Of a stretch of 64,000 bases of DNA, positions 36,795 to 48,000 are shown in pieces. Below the pieces are notes generated by a model. That model saw only the letters and a program-made list of their open reading frames with translations, did not search any database and was not told where the DNA came from. A program made the translations under genes and the position numbers. The stretch covers positions 88,413,546 through 88,477,545 of the forward strand of contig CM054182.1 of the NCBI GenBank assembly GCA_028829895.1. The letters run 5' to 3'. The DNA comes from Sinotaia quadrata (lineage: Eukaryota > Mollusca > Gastropoda > Architaenioglossa > Viviparidae). Positions within the stretch are counted from its first letter, which is position 1. Each line of letters starts with the position of its first letter.

Positions 36795-37260
36795 GCAAGG
36801 TAATTAGTTGAAAACAGATTGCTTTTATTTGACATCTAGTTAGTTGAAAAAAACGGTCTTGTGCATATCTAAACTCTACTTAACTGAGAAAAAAGCTCAT
36901 AATGACCAAACTATTTTTCTAAGATGTAGTTACTGCTTACCAAAGTCTTATATATATCTAAATTATGTTTAGTTTGGTAACATAGCAGTCTTATGGTTTT
37001 CTAAGATGTAATTGAAAGATGCTTTAATGATGTTTAAGATGTAGTTAGTTGAGAGCTGCTTTAATGTTATATGAAAAGAATTTTTAGTTGACAACTCTTG
37101 GAATGTTGTCTGGTGTGTAGTTAGTTGAGAGCTGTTTTAATGTTGTTTAAGAAACAATTAGTTGAGAACAATCTTTTCTCATCCCAGTACTACTTAGTTG
37201 AATGTCGATTCAAGCGGTTGTGATATTGGAACATAATGTCGTATGGTTATCTAAGATGCG
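36795..37260. repeat. Degenerate tandem repeat grading into the next array
   Basis: Diverged units with (T/A)AGATGTAGTTAGTTGAGAGC and TGCTTTAATGTT at irregular 55-70 bp spacing. The final unit (ATCTAAGATGCGGTTAGTTG) runs straight into the homogeneous 42 bp array, which appears to have been amplified from this edge. Confidence 0.7.
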
Positions 37261-37622
37261 GTTAGTTGATAATATAGCAATTTAATAGTTATCATAAATG
37301 TACTTGGTTGATAATATAGCAATTTAATAGTTATCATAAATGTATTTGGTTGATAATATAGCAATTTAATAGTTATCATAAATGTATTTGGTTGATAATA
37401 TAGCAATTTAATAGTTATCATAAATGTATTTGGTTGATAATATAGCAATTTAATAGTTATCATAAATGTACTTGGTTGATAATATAGCAATTTAATAGTT
37501 ATCATAAATGTATTTGGTCGATAATATAGCAATTTAATAGTTATCAATAATGTATTTGGTTGATAATATAGCAATTTAATAGTTATCAATAATGTATTTG
37601 GTTGATAATATAGCAATTTAAT
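37261..37622. repeat. Minisatellite, 42 bp unit, 8.6 copies
   Basis: GTTGATAATATAGCAATTTA followed by ATAGTTATCATAAATGTA(T/C)TTG at 42 bp spacing from 37265. Variants are TAT/TAC, TTGGTC and ATCAATAATG. The 126-codon minus-strand frame is a consequence of the 14-codon period. Confidence 0.97.
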
Positions 37623-38168
37623 ACGACTCAAAATGCATTTGGCCTACACAACATGCTATATATCTACACAACATGCATTAAGTCTACACAAGCGGCTTTA
37701 CTCAAGTTGGATTAAGCTTACACTACATGCATGTGTTTGCAATACCACCTTTACACCTTTTAAAATGTGCATGTTTCATGGATATACGTATTCTCTATAA
37801 TGCTCTCAACCAAGTACATTTATGATAACTATTAAATTGCTTTATTAATTATAATACAGAATACCAAGGTAACAGATTAAAGCCATCTTTTATTGGAAAC
37901 ATGGATCTATTTTGGCCTTTGTCTGCTCATTTAATTTGCTCATTAGTGAGCTGAAATTAATCGAATTCTTAGGTCATGCGATAACATTCAGACATGATCC
38001 AGTGAATTTATTCAAGGTTGATTATGCTAGAAAAACAACAACCCACATTAAATACACAGAGATCAAAGAAGTCATAAATTCGCAATGCTGTGATGTAACG
38101 TAATCGTCTAGTGTAGTGGGTGGCATGCTTACACTGTTTTGCTCTATTTTGAATGAGTCTTTAAAAAT
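37623..38168. other. No gene recognised
   Basis: Contains a short CTACACAACATGC-type repeat (37640-37720) and an inverted single unit of the preceding array (listed separately). The 63-codon frame at 37912-38103 has no known motif. Confidence 0.4.
37808..37841 (-). repeat. Single inverted copy of the 42 bp array unit
   Basis: AACCAAGTACATTTATGATA followed by ACTATTAAATTGCT is the exact reverse complement of 34 bases of the 37.3 kb unit, in its GTAC variant. It stands alone 186 bp beyond the array end. Confidence 0.9.
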
Positions 38169-38475
38169 GTAGCTCTAAAATGAGTCTTAACTCTAACAGT
38201 GTAGCTCTAAAATGAGTCTTAACTCTAACAGTGTAGCTCTAAAATGAGTCCTAACTCTAACAGTGTAGCTCTAAAATGAGTCTTAACTCTAACAGTGTAG
38301 CTCTAAAATGAGCCTTAACTCTAACAGTGTAGCTCTAAAATGAGCCTTAACTCTAACAGTGTAGCTCTAAAATGAGCCTTAACTCTAACAGTGTAGCTCT
38401 AAAATGAGCCTTAACTCTAACAGTGTAGCTCTAAAATGAGTCTTAACTCTAACAGTGTAGCTCTAAAATGAGTAT
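38169..38475. repeat. Minisatellite, 32 bp unit, 9.6 copies
   Basis: GTAGCTCTAAAATGAGTCTT followed by AACTCTAACAGT at exact 32 bp spacing. A block of GCC variants in the middle is flanked by GTC variants, suggesting local amplification of one variant. Confidence 0.97.
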
Positions 38476-38485
38476 ATACTCTTAG

Positions 38486-38760
38486 GGAGTATGCCTTAGA
38501 GGCTTAGATTATGACTAGAATGATTCTTTACTCTTAGGGAGTATATCTAGAACTGTCTCTCTGTGAATGAAGTTTCATAGTTAGGGCGTATATCTAGGAC
38601 TTTCTATGAGTGAGGTTTCATATTTAGGGAGTATATCTAGGACTGTCTCTCTATGAGTGAGGTTTCATTCTTAGGGATTATATCTAAAACATTGTCTCTA
38701 TGAAGCCTTTAGAGTCTTTAAGTGAGCATCTCAGTCTGTCAATGAATGAGTCTTCACTCT
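38486..38760. repeat. Degenerate tandem repeat, about 55 bp unit, 4-5 copies
   Basis: TTAGGGAGTATATCTAGGAC followed by TGTCTCTCTATGAGTGA(G/A)GTTTCAT. It directly follows the 32 bp array and its unit begins with the sequence at that array's end. Confidence 0.85.
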
Positions 38761-39698
38761 AAGGTAAGTATTTCAAAGACAGTGTCTGTATGAATGTTGT
38801 TATAAAATACAAGCAAACGCTTTGCTCTGCAATGGGTCTTTGTTGTGGTGGCATTATTTTAGCTGATATCTTAGCCAGTTTTGAGAGAAACATTTTATGG
38901 ACCATGCAGGCAGCAAACGAACACATGGGTCATGAAAGCAGAACACATATTACTTCATAATCAGCTATCCTTTGAAATTTCCAATTTTTTCGCGTTTGAT
39001 TTACTCCATTCTAATAATCAAATAAAATATTTAATTTCTAAAAAGCTCGATCCGTCCCTAGCATCGGAACAACAAATCTGTAAGAGCGAGTCAAATCTGG
39101 ACAAGATCGACAACTCTAGCCAGCGCGGCTTGACATGTGTACTGGAAGAAATCTTTATTATCGGACATGTCTGGCTCAAAGTCCCGTAAAAAATGTCGAC
39201 TACTGTTGCAGCTAGCTTCGGACGGAGGCAGAAAAACGTTTTGTTTTGATACAGATCAGTCTGTCGGTGTGTGTGTCAACGATGTTACATCTATCAGCCC
39301 CATAACGCATATAACAGCTCATCTCATATTTCATTATATCCGATAGGGTTGGTAGGTACGAGATATACATGTTCCGAGGGTATTTTTGTTTTAAACAAAA
39401 TGTATACAAGGAAACAAAATCTCCATTCCGAAGCACTTGATCGGCTATGCACGTGTCGATATCCAATTCTAGGAGAACACGCATAGGAAAAATAAATCTC
39501 AATTTCGTTTGTCGAATGGTTGGGCGTGTTGGGTGTGGACCTGTCTATCACATACATGCGTACTTTACTAAAAAAAAATATGTACATCTTGAGTTAAAAG
39601 TAGGCCTGAACAGTCTTCTGCCTCTGCGCCTGATCGCAAACAAAATCAAACATAATTATCATAATTATCTTTTGCTCAAAATTTATTTAGTCTTCCGC
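38761..39698. other. No gene recognised; complex island at 39040-39500
   Basis: 39040-39500 is balanced in composition and carries overlapping frames on both strands (69-102 codons). None has a recognisable domain; a possible acceptor (TACTGTTGCAG) at about 39210 is not matched by a convincing exon. An exon here cannot be excluded. Confidence 0.35.
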
Positions 39699-39968
39699 AA
39701 CAATCTCTCGTATAACAGCAATCTCTCGTATAACAACAATCTCTCATATAACAACAATCTCTCGTATAACAACAATCTCTCATATAACAACAATCTCTCG
39801 TATAACAACAATCTCTCGTATAACAACAATCTCTCATATAACAACAATCTCTCATATAACAACAACCTCTCATATAACAACAATCTCTCATATAACAACA
39901 ATCTCTCGTATAACAACAACCTCTGATATAACAACAATCTCTCGTATAACAACAACCTCTCATATAAC
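39699..39968. repeat. Minisatellite, 18 bp unit, 15 copies
   Basis: AACAATCTCTCGTATAAC, with T/C and CGT/CAT/TGAT variants. The six-codon period leaves three frames open (SYNNNL repeats on plus, YERLLL and YTRDCC repeats on minus), so none of them is evidence of a protein. Confidence 0.98.
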
Positions 39969-40202
39969 GTACATTTCAGAACTGAGCTATACCTTGATGT
40001 ATCTGACTGGATACCCGACTAGCAACTCTCCTATAACCTGTGTATACGAACACTTCTTTGTGTTTAATTTGTGACTTGTTCATAGGTATGTCAGATGTTC
40101 ACTGCAGAATTCGAGTGAAAGGATGAAACTTTAATTTAAATTTTAGGCTTCATCCTTTGGGCTTGAATACAAGAACAAACCTCCCCTCCAGTTCGATGGC
40201 TG

Positions 40203-40400
40203 GCTGGGTGTGTGGGCAACTACATCCGTCTATCGAGGGATTTGTTATGTAAAGCTGGGTCCATACGTGCTGGGTGTGTGGGCAATTACATCCGTCTGTC
40301 GAGGGATTTGTTATGTAAAGCTGGGTCCATACGTGCTGGGTGTGTGGGCAATTACATCCGTCTATCGAGGGATTTGTTATTAAAGCTGAGTCCGTAGATG
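40203..40400. repeat. Minisatellite, 66 bp unit, 3 copies
   Basis: GCTGGGTGTGTGGGCAATTA followed by CATCCGTCTATCGAGGGATT and TGTTATGTAAAGCTGGGTCCATACGT starts at 40203, 40269 and 40335. Differences are only a few bases. Unusually C+G-rich for this window, and 22 codons long, so open on both strands. Confidence 0.95.
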
Positions 40401-41124
40401 CTGGCAAGCCTCTCCCATTTCATGTACATATGATCAAGCTAAAATTTGACTTGTCTAAATGGATCTATAAATATTAATACCACTTGCAGGTGGAGCATGT
40501 ATTTATGAACAAATCTCTAATATGACATGCCTATCTGTTTAACAATAATACCCTTTTCACGTATTTTATTTCTTTACATTTCTTTAAAATCTTTATTGTA
40601 ACACCTGTCTGAGTTTAGAAATACTTATCGACGGCAAACTGTTGCAAGGAACGAGTGCAAGAACAAATATCTAGTAAGGACACCTACCTGTTTTGGATAC
40701 ACAAACAAACCCCACTGTGACATATAGTGATATTGCTTTATCGTAGAATGTGAGTATAAGATACATTTCACGTTTTTATTTGTGTGGCTTGGGGTGTACG
40801 TGCTGGCTCCTACGTCTTTCTTAAGTCAATGAACGCGAAGGAAAAACGATAAAGTCATCACTTGATTCGTCTGCATTGATCTGTAGGTAACGACTTCCGA
40901 CGGACTGTGCGTGTGTGGGCACTGTATTGATGGGGTGTGTCGGACAGCATCTCGCGGAGGACAGGTACATAGGAAGTAATTTCTTTCTCGATACTTCCTG
41001 TATGTGTCCGCGGGTATCGACGCAGTCACTAAAGGACATATCCACAAGGGAATGAGTTTTTATATCAGACAGATGTGTAGCCGGCAGCCAAATGACCTCT
41101 TTGTGTCACAGTTTAACTGCAAAC
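40401..41124. other. No gene recognised
   Basis: Mixed sequence. 40800-41060 has more CpG, with minus-strand frames of 73-74 codons that show no known motif. Confidence 0.4.
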
Positions 41125-41590
41125 TATAATAATCTTCTCTGGGTGTAAGAGAAAACTTACCCTAAATATCTTCACTGGGTGTAGGAAAAACCTTACCTTA
41201 AATATCTTTACTGGGTATAAGAGAAACCTTACCTAAATATCTTCACTGGGTATAAGAGAAACCTTACCATAAATATCTTTACTGGGTATAAGAGAAACCT
41301 TACCTAAATATTTTCACTGGGTATAAGAGAGACCTTACCCTAAATATCTTTACTGGGTATAAGAGAAACCTAAATATCTTCACTGTTGTAGGCCAGTTTC
41401 TCAGTGTACTTATTTAAGTAAAATCTTAACTGGCTCTGAGGGAACTTTACCCTAAATATCTTCACTGGGTATAGGCCACTTTCTCAGTGTACTAATTTAA
41501 GGGAAATCACTCTAAATATCTTCACTGGGTTTAGGCCACTTTCTCAGTGTACAAATTTAAGGGAAATCACTCTAAATATCTTCATTTGAA
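41125..41590. repeat. Composite minisatellite, about 37 bp then 60 bp units
   Basis: The left part repeats TAAATATCTTCACTGGGTAT with AAGAGAAACCTTACC. The right part repeats the same core plus AGGCCACTTTCTCAGTGTAC and AATTTAAGGGAAATCACTC at 60 bp (41467, 41527). The longer unit contains the shorter one, so the array switched unit by gaining a segment. Confidence 0.9.
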
Positions 41591-41818
41591 ACAAATCTGT
41601 CTGCAGACATATTCCTGTAGCGGGGATCTGGTTGTTCTTTTTTTCGTTTGGCGTAGGCTTTCCTGTAAATTGTCTTCGCTTGGTGAAGTTTGGACTACAA
41701 CAAATCTTCATTCGATGGAAATTCGGAGATGCATTCTTCTTTCCATTAAATCTGCTGAGCCTGTCGAATGCAGATGATCGAAATCCATAGAGCGCTTGCT
41801 CTTCCCATGTCTCTCTAA

Positions 41819-41830
41819 CACACACACAAA

Positions 41831-41924
<94 letters not shown>

Positions 41925-41930
41925 CATAAA
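41819..41930. repeat. (CA)n then (TA)n microsatellite
   Basis: About 90 bp of AC/CA with early AAAC interruptions, then about 16 bp of TA, then ACACGCGC. VCVC frames are artefacts. Confidence 0.98.
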
Positions 41931-43610
41931 CACACGCGCACATAGCACATAAAATTAAATGAAAGTATACATTTATATGTGTATGTACATCCACGTGTGT
42001 TTGTGTGTAAAAATCCAGCATTGTATACGGCATTAAATCGCTTTATTACGGTTGTGAAATAAAATTGATTAGAGTGTGTAAGAAAATATTTATTCATTAT
42101 CATTGCATATTGGAAACTCATGGTCAGTTTTCTCACTTCACAAGAAAGCAAATTGCTCACTAATTATAACCTGGACATTAATTTACTTTGGCGCATCTTT
42201 GTTTAAAATTATTAATGCAAAACATACTTTTTAAACCTACAATGTTTGCGGCATATTCACCTTGATCGATGTGGATGGATGTATGATCATAACGCAAAGA
42301 TATTTATAAATTTCTCCTCTAAATTATTCATCATGTGTTTCCATGCAAAGAAAAGCTGAAAGGTTAGAAGAAAAGCATAAACCTATTCATTTTCAACCCA
42401 TAGAATATTTGAATTAGTATCCGGAATGTTTTACTTCATCATTTTCTCTTTCAATAGTCATACACATGCATATATAAGCGCGCGCTCGCGCAGAGATAAG
42501 CTTTTTGTTTTGTTTTTTTTAAAATTCTTTTTGTTTTATTCTTTTAAACATCACCCACCCACTCAACACCACTATCAATCCTTTTGTTTTGTTCGTGTTT
42601 CTGTGTTATAATTTCCTCGAGGAAATACAGCAGCAAGTCGACATTATTGTATTCCTGCTACGATCGATCTCTGCTTAAACAATAATGTTATTATCAAATA
42701 CTTGTATTTTGAAATGCATTCCAACCAGCCTCACACACCGACTTAATTAGTACGGGCTGCGTTCTGTGTTAGGGTGTGCATGTGTCATGCTGAAAATCTT
42801 CTGACAAGTTGTGTCACTATCAGTGCTCCTAGTGCACTGACACATCTGTCTGCAGTTTGAGCCGATAGTATCTCCCTCACTCCTCTTTAGCTCCCACAAG
42901 GTGAATATTTCTATCCTTTTCTTTTTTTTCTTTTACGAAACTTTCATTATTTTCTGGAAAAGTCTGTAGAATGGAATCACGTGCTTCTAGAGTCTAGAAT
43001 TGGCGTAAATCACAAAGCCAAGCATCCCTTGCCTTCGTTTCCGTCAGCGTAATTACTGTCTGTGAGAATGAAAACAAGATAAATGGCCTCCCCCTTGCAA
43101 TAATTTCGCAACCATGCAACTGATATACTGTTCCGTGCCCTTAAACCTGCCTAATTACTGAAATTGTATGTTCGCATTAATTTTATTCCAGCGGTAACTC
43201 ATACCTAGGAACGGATAACGTCCTGATGTAGTTGTAGCTAACGTCCTTAGAAAGTTACGGAGAATGTCCGTACTTAGTTAAAATGTATTGACCTTTAAAT
43301 AGTTATAGCTATTGTTCGATTAGCTCTCATCCAATCAACTCTCCGTAGTTTATACTCCATATTATTCGTTTTATTCTTTACAATTTGTAAATAAAATGTG
43401 TAGTCTGTATGTGCTTAGTTATTTTCGATGACAAAATTGTTCCACTTTGATCTTAAAATGTAAGAAACATCACAATGGAACAGCAATTGTTTGCTAATTT
43501 CATACACATTAAATACGTAAATCGAACAAACAAAGAATGCTTTCTCTAAAATATTTCCATGTCAAGTTCAGGCACTGTCATAAGATATTCTAATGGAGTT
43601 CAATTCGCAC
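41931..43610. other. No gene recognised
   Basis: AT-rich to mixed sequence. 42740-43300 is non-repetitive, with several TAATTA-type sites and a TTGCAATAATTTCGCAA near-palindrome at about 43098, but nothing demonstrates function. Confidence 0.4.
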
Positions 43611-43710
43611 ACAAAAGAGAACACTAGAAAAAAACAAAAGAGAACACTAGAAAAAACAAAAACAAAAGAGAACACTAGAAAAAAACCAAAAGAGAATACT
43701 AGAAAAAAAA
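43611..43710. repeat. Short A-rich tandem repeat, about 23 bp unit, 4 copies
   Basis: ACAAAAGAGAACACTAGAAA with variable A-run length. The frame at 43593-43841 reads KENTRKK repeats from it. Confidence 0.9.
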
Positions 43711-43802
43711 TTATAGCACTTGAAAAACTTTACACGAGACAATGTTTCAACGTTACAATACTTCAGTGTGGACGTCATATTGGTTTCCTCCAATTTACAA
43801 AT

Positions 43803-43950
43803 AACCTCCCCTTAATATATTCGTTTGTAGATACCTTCTAACCTCCCCGTAATATATTCGTTTGTAGATACCTTCTAACCTCCCCTTAATATATTCGTTT
43901 GTAGATACCTTCTAACCTCCCCTTAATATATTCGTTTGTAGATACCTTCT
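43803..43950. repeat. Minisatellite, 37 bp unit, 4 copies
   Basis: AACCTCCCCTTAATATATTC followed by GTTTGTAGATACCTTCT at 37 bp spacing, with one T/G difference. Confidence 0.97.
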
Positions 43951-44930
43951 TTGTGGTTTGCCCAAATTTGTTTATTATTTCGTATTATAATGGGCTTGAG
44001 GATTTTCATTCAGGAACAGGCACTCTAGTAAGTAATAGTAGTAGTACAAGGAGGAGGAGTAATTGTTGCAGTAGTTTTTTCATTATAATTAATAATGTCG
44101 TTTTCGTCATCAACATTGTCATCTTTCGTCTCTCCTTCCTTCTCACCCTCTCTAGCTATTGGCGGACGCTGCTGAACATCACAATAACTTAATGCCTGCT
44201 GTGCATTATTCATGACAATCCGTGGTGGCAGAGTTGACTGGCACGAATTTTGTTAGTCACACATACCGTTTCGTTCTCTCAAAGAGAAAGAACGAGAGAA
44301 GGGGTGCACGGGTGAGGGAGATAACGCCTTGATGTACATGAAAGAGAAACTCTCCAACCTGTGAACCACAACATCTTGACCTCAACCTGGTTCAACGGAA
44401 CTCGTGCGCACTCCTGGTACGCTGCGAAACGTTTTCCCACGTTGTCACGCATTGAAGGAGAGTACGTTTCCCTAATAAGTGTTCATGTTTGCACAAAACG
44501 TTTGTCTTTGGCGCAGCAAAGGGTTGCATGTCCGCTGTGGACGCGTTCTCCATTTGATGACGTCACTGTTACGTGTTGGTTTGCACTCGACCCTGTTAAA
44601 GTATTAATTATTCAGGTTGTTAATTAAGACATTCAGTATCAACACTGATAACAAGCTCAGTGGTCTTGCCAACTCCCCCTTTCACTCCTCTTGGCAATAA
44701 TTAACAGGAGATTTATTCACCTTCGCATAGTGACACTAGAATCAGGGAACATTATCTCCACCTTCTAATTTACACACATTCATCCAATAGATAAATCAAC
44801 ACCCACCAGCAGCCGTTCAAAGAATTAATTAAGAATCGGAAAGACAGAAAAACAATTTAATAATAGGAATAACAAATATAACTGCAAGTTGAAATTAATT
44901 TGAAAAAAAACACACATGTACTGTAACTCT
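43951..44930. other. No gene recognised; complex island with TGACGTCA
   Basis: 44220-44630 is the most gene-like unassigned stretch: balanced composition, CpG present, an 88-codon plus-strand frame (44361-44627), and a perfect TGACGTCA at 44558. The frame has no recognised domain and I cannot place splice sites, so I do not call it coding. Confidence 0.35.
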
Positions 44931-44973
44931 CAACACACACACATACATACACACACACACGCACTCAGGCACG

Positions 44974-45020
<47 letters not shown>

Positions 45021-45047
45021 GCACGCACACACACACACACACACACG
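44931..45047. repeat. CA-rich compound microsatellite with CG blocks
   Basis: AC runs broken by two similar ACGCACGCAC blocks on either side of a pure CA core, an approximately symmetrical arrangement. Confidence 0.95.
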
Positions 45048-48000
45048 TGATATCCCGAATATAATTTATGATGAAATAGAATAGATTTTGTTTTGAAAGT
45101 AGTTTTGGGTATTTAACTCAGCTTAGATTTCGATTATGGAGTAAAACGTGATAACGGAATCGTATTTTCAGACCACAACTCCACTGGCGACAAATGGCCT
45201 TGGGTGTTTGTTCCTTGACTCAGGGACTTCGGTATTAGCAGAATGTAATTTTCGGGATCAAGAATTGCAATACAGAATCAAAGATCCAGCTAGACAAACG
45301 ATAACATTCTTTTTGCAGTTAGCGTATTTATTTCCTGATGCAGTCCTTACAATATTACTACACCAAATCAATGATAACTTCACTATAAATTCCATATCGT
45401 CATAATATATCAATAAGCGTTAGCATAATAGCTAACTTTTCAATCAAAGAATTATCTATCATTATGGATTACAACTCCATTGGTTAAAACTTAAAAGAAA
45501 GCAATCATATAAAATTTCCAAATAATCAACAATTTATCATTGCAACTCACAATAATTGTCTTTCACTTTCCATTTTATTTACATGTGAATAAAGATATTC
45601 ATTGTTCTTGGCTTCAAGTTTTGTGTCCAACAATAGGGTTTTATAATTACAAAGAAACATTGTGCCTTACACCAAATGAGCTCTACATGTTTTATCCTCA
45701 ATTGACTGATGGAACACTCGATAATGCGGCAATGTGAATACAAACATTAGCGCTCAAATATACAATTAATTAAAGTCAAGAAGTAACAAAAAGTCTCTAA
45801 ACATTCTAAGTAGGAAAACATTTCAATCCACTTCTATACAGTCAAGGTATACATACCATTGCCCCAAAGCGTACTAAGTCTTTCCCACATGGTCCTGACA
45901 ATTGACCATTTCAACCTCTCCAGTAGATGCGATTTGAATGAAGATATTCTACTGGTAATTTACCAGTGACCTGCGCTTTCACCTTTGCCTATATCACCCT
46001 CCAGGGAAAAAAAAACTAAATATAGTCAATGAATGTGTCGTTGAGATCCCCCCACCCCCTTATACATACGATGCCTCTTTTCCTCAGGTCTAACAACTTC
46101 CGAATTGGATCAGCGTTGGCTGTACACATGACATGTAGGATGCGACAGAGCAGATACAGCTGGCTACACAGCTCACCAAAATACTACTTCACGCTAACAG
46201 TTAACAGTGAACTACACACACCACAATAATAGTAATTATTTTTGAAGAATAATAATACATGAAAGGAAATATAACATTTCAGAAGCACAGGCAGCACTTT
46301 GTCTTTATAAGTATGTCAGTCCTTACAGTCTCATCTATATAATGTTTTACGTTTTGCTGTAAAGAGTAGGGATTAAATGTTCATTGTCATTTTTACATTC
46401 AACCTGAGTGACATTAACGGTATTAGTTTTCAAACTGACTTTACCTAAATTTGTGTATTATGTCAGATGTTCAGGGGAATCAAAGAAGTCATCATCATTT
46501 TACTTCAGAAGCTCCTATTTTTTTAGATTAAGTAGGTCCACTTTTCTTGTAGTCAACCAGAGTTTCTTAATTCTGCCACGCTTTTTTACAAAGATTGAAT
46601 AAAGTTCTATCCATCTTATTTACGTCTGTTTAATACACCACACATCGATCGTTTTTACATCTTCATTACGATTGAGGAATTGTTTTTGCATGCAAAGAAC
46701 ACCAGACATTCTCAATCTTTTCACACTGGAGGAACCATTAAACTAGTTTTCAGATCTCAGTGAACCACTGAATAAAAGTTATTATATCTATGACGTTTCT
46801 ATGTTTCAATCACAATTCATCGGAAAGCCCCTAGTAATCATTTGCTAAACCCTAGGGTTCTGTGGAAGATCGGTTGGTAAATCCTGATCTGCTTCAACCA
46901 TGTTTACACTTATGTCAGTGTTAATTTTACATTGGTCTATTATGTTTGCTGATATCTCCATTAATAATTCTGAATAATCTTTGACTGGTGTTTGGTCGAT
47001 TTTTTCGTTTGGTCGATTATTATTTTCATGAATTTATTTCGACATTTCACATCATATATTTTCACATATAATTTATTATGGATGCTCGCTTTAGATAATC
47101 TGCACCATTCAAGTATAGTTAATCTTACTGCTGAAGTTTGAGTCAGTAATCACCCAATTACATTTACCACAATCAACAGACCTTTCTCTCCATTATAGTC
47201 CTTTCCCCACCCCCACTTGTTTTTCCTTTTAACCCACCTTTTCTAGAACTCTCTTACTAGTGTTTTTAATCAGAAACCACTTGCTTAAATGTTGTTTTCA
47301 AGACATTTCATAATTGCTTTACTCATTTTCTTTCTAGCTTGTGTCTTCATTTGCACTCGTGTCCTAGGTGGTTATTTCTCTGAACGTGGTCGTAGGATGT
47401 CGGACGTTGTACTGTGATATTAACTCTTCATTTCTACCGGATATCCGTGGCCTGCTTCCTGCCGAGGTTGTAGCTGAGAGTTTGTCTGCATCTTCCAAGA
47501 GTTCTCTGCACCCCTATTTCCCAGCTAGGACCCTGCCATGTTTTGAGACCCTGCCATGCTGAGAGATCCAGGCATGTTTGCTTTGCGATTTTCTTGGCAT
47601 GCACCATGATCAGAAGTTGTCGCCTCTTTAAGTGGCAGGTACAGGGTCAGGGTTAAGTCCTGACAGCTGCTTCCTGTTCTTCGCCACTCAGGCCTGGCAC
47701 TACCACCCGAGGTTGTTTTATTTTCCTGGCATTAATCTTTCAAAAAGTTCAATCAATTAAATTGATTATTTTAAAATTAAGGAAACATACTGTTGTATTG
47801 CATTTGGAATATTTGTTTAGGTTGTCAAAAAGAGAAAGGGGGAGAAAGGGGAGAGAATCAGGGAAATAGAAAGTGACTGAATGAATTCGATGATTTCACT
47901 TCATTTCTGAGTTTTGAAAAGTATTACAAAGTTGAACTTGATCCATTAGCATCGAGCAATTTGAAGATATGATATTGTGCTTTGACTTCCTTTCCATTAT

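Noticed and set aside
37251..37631. 126-codon minus-strand repeat protein
   Set aside because: A 42 bp array; the frame ends with the array on both sides.
39447..39963. 159-codon SYNNNL-repeat protein or its minus-strand partners
   Set aside because: An 18 bp repeat leaves three frames open at once, so openness says nothing; no start context or flanking domain.
44361..44627. 88-codon plus-strand frame as an exon
   Set aside because: No domain, no clear splice sites, no homologue recognised; kept only as an island of interest.
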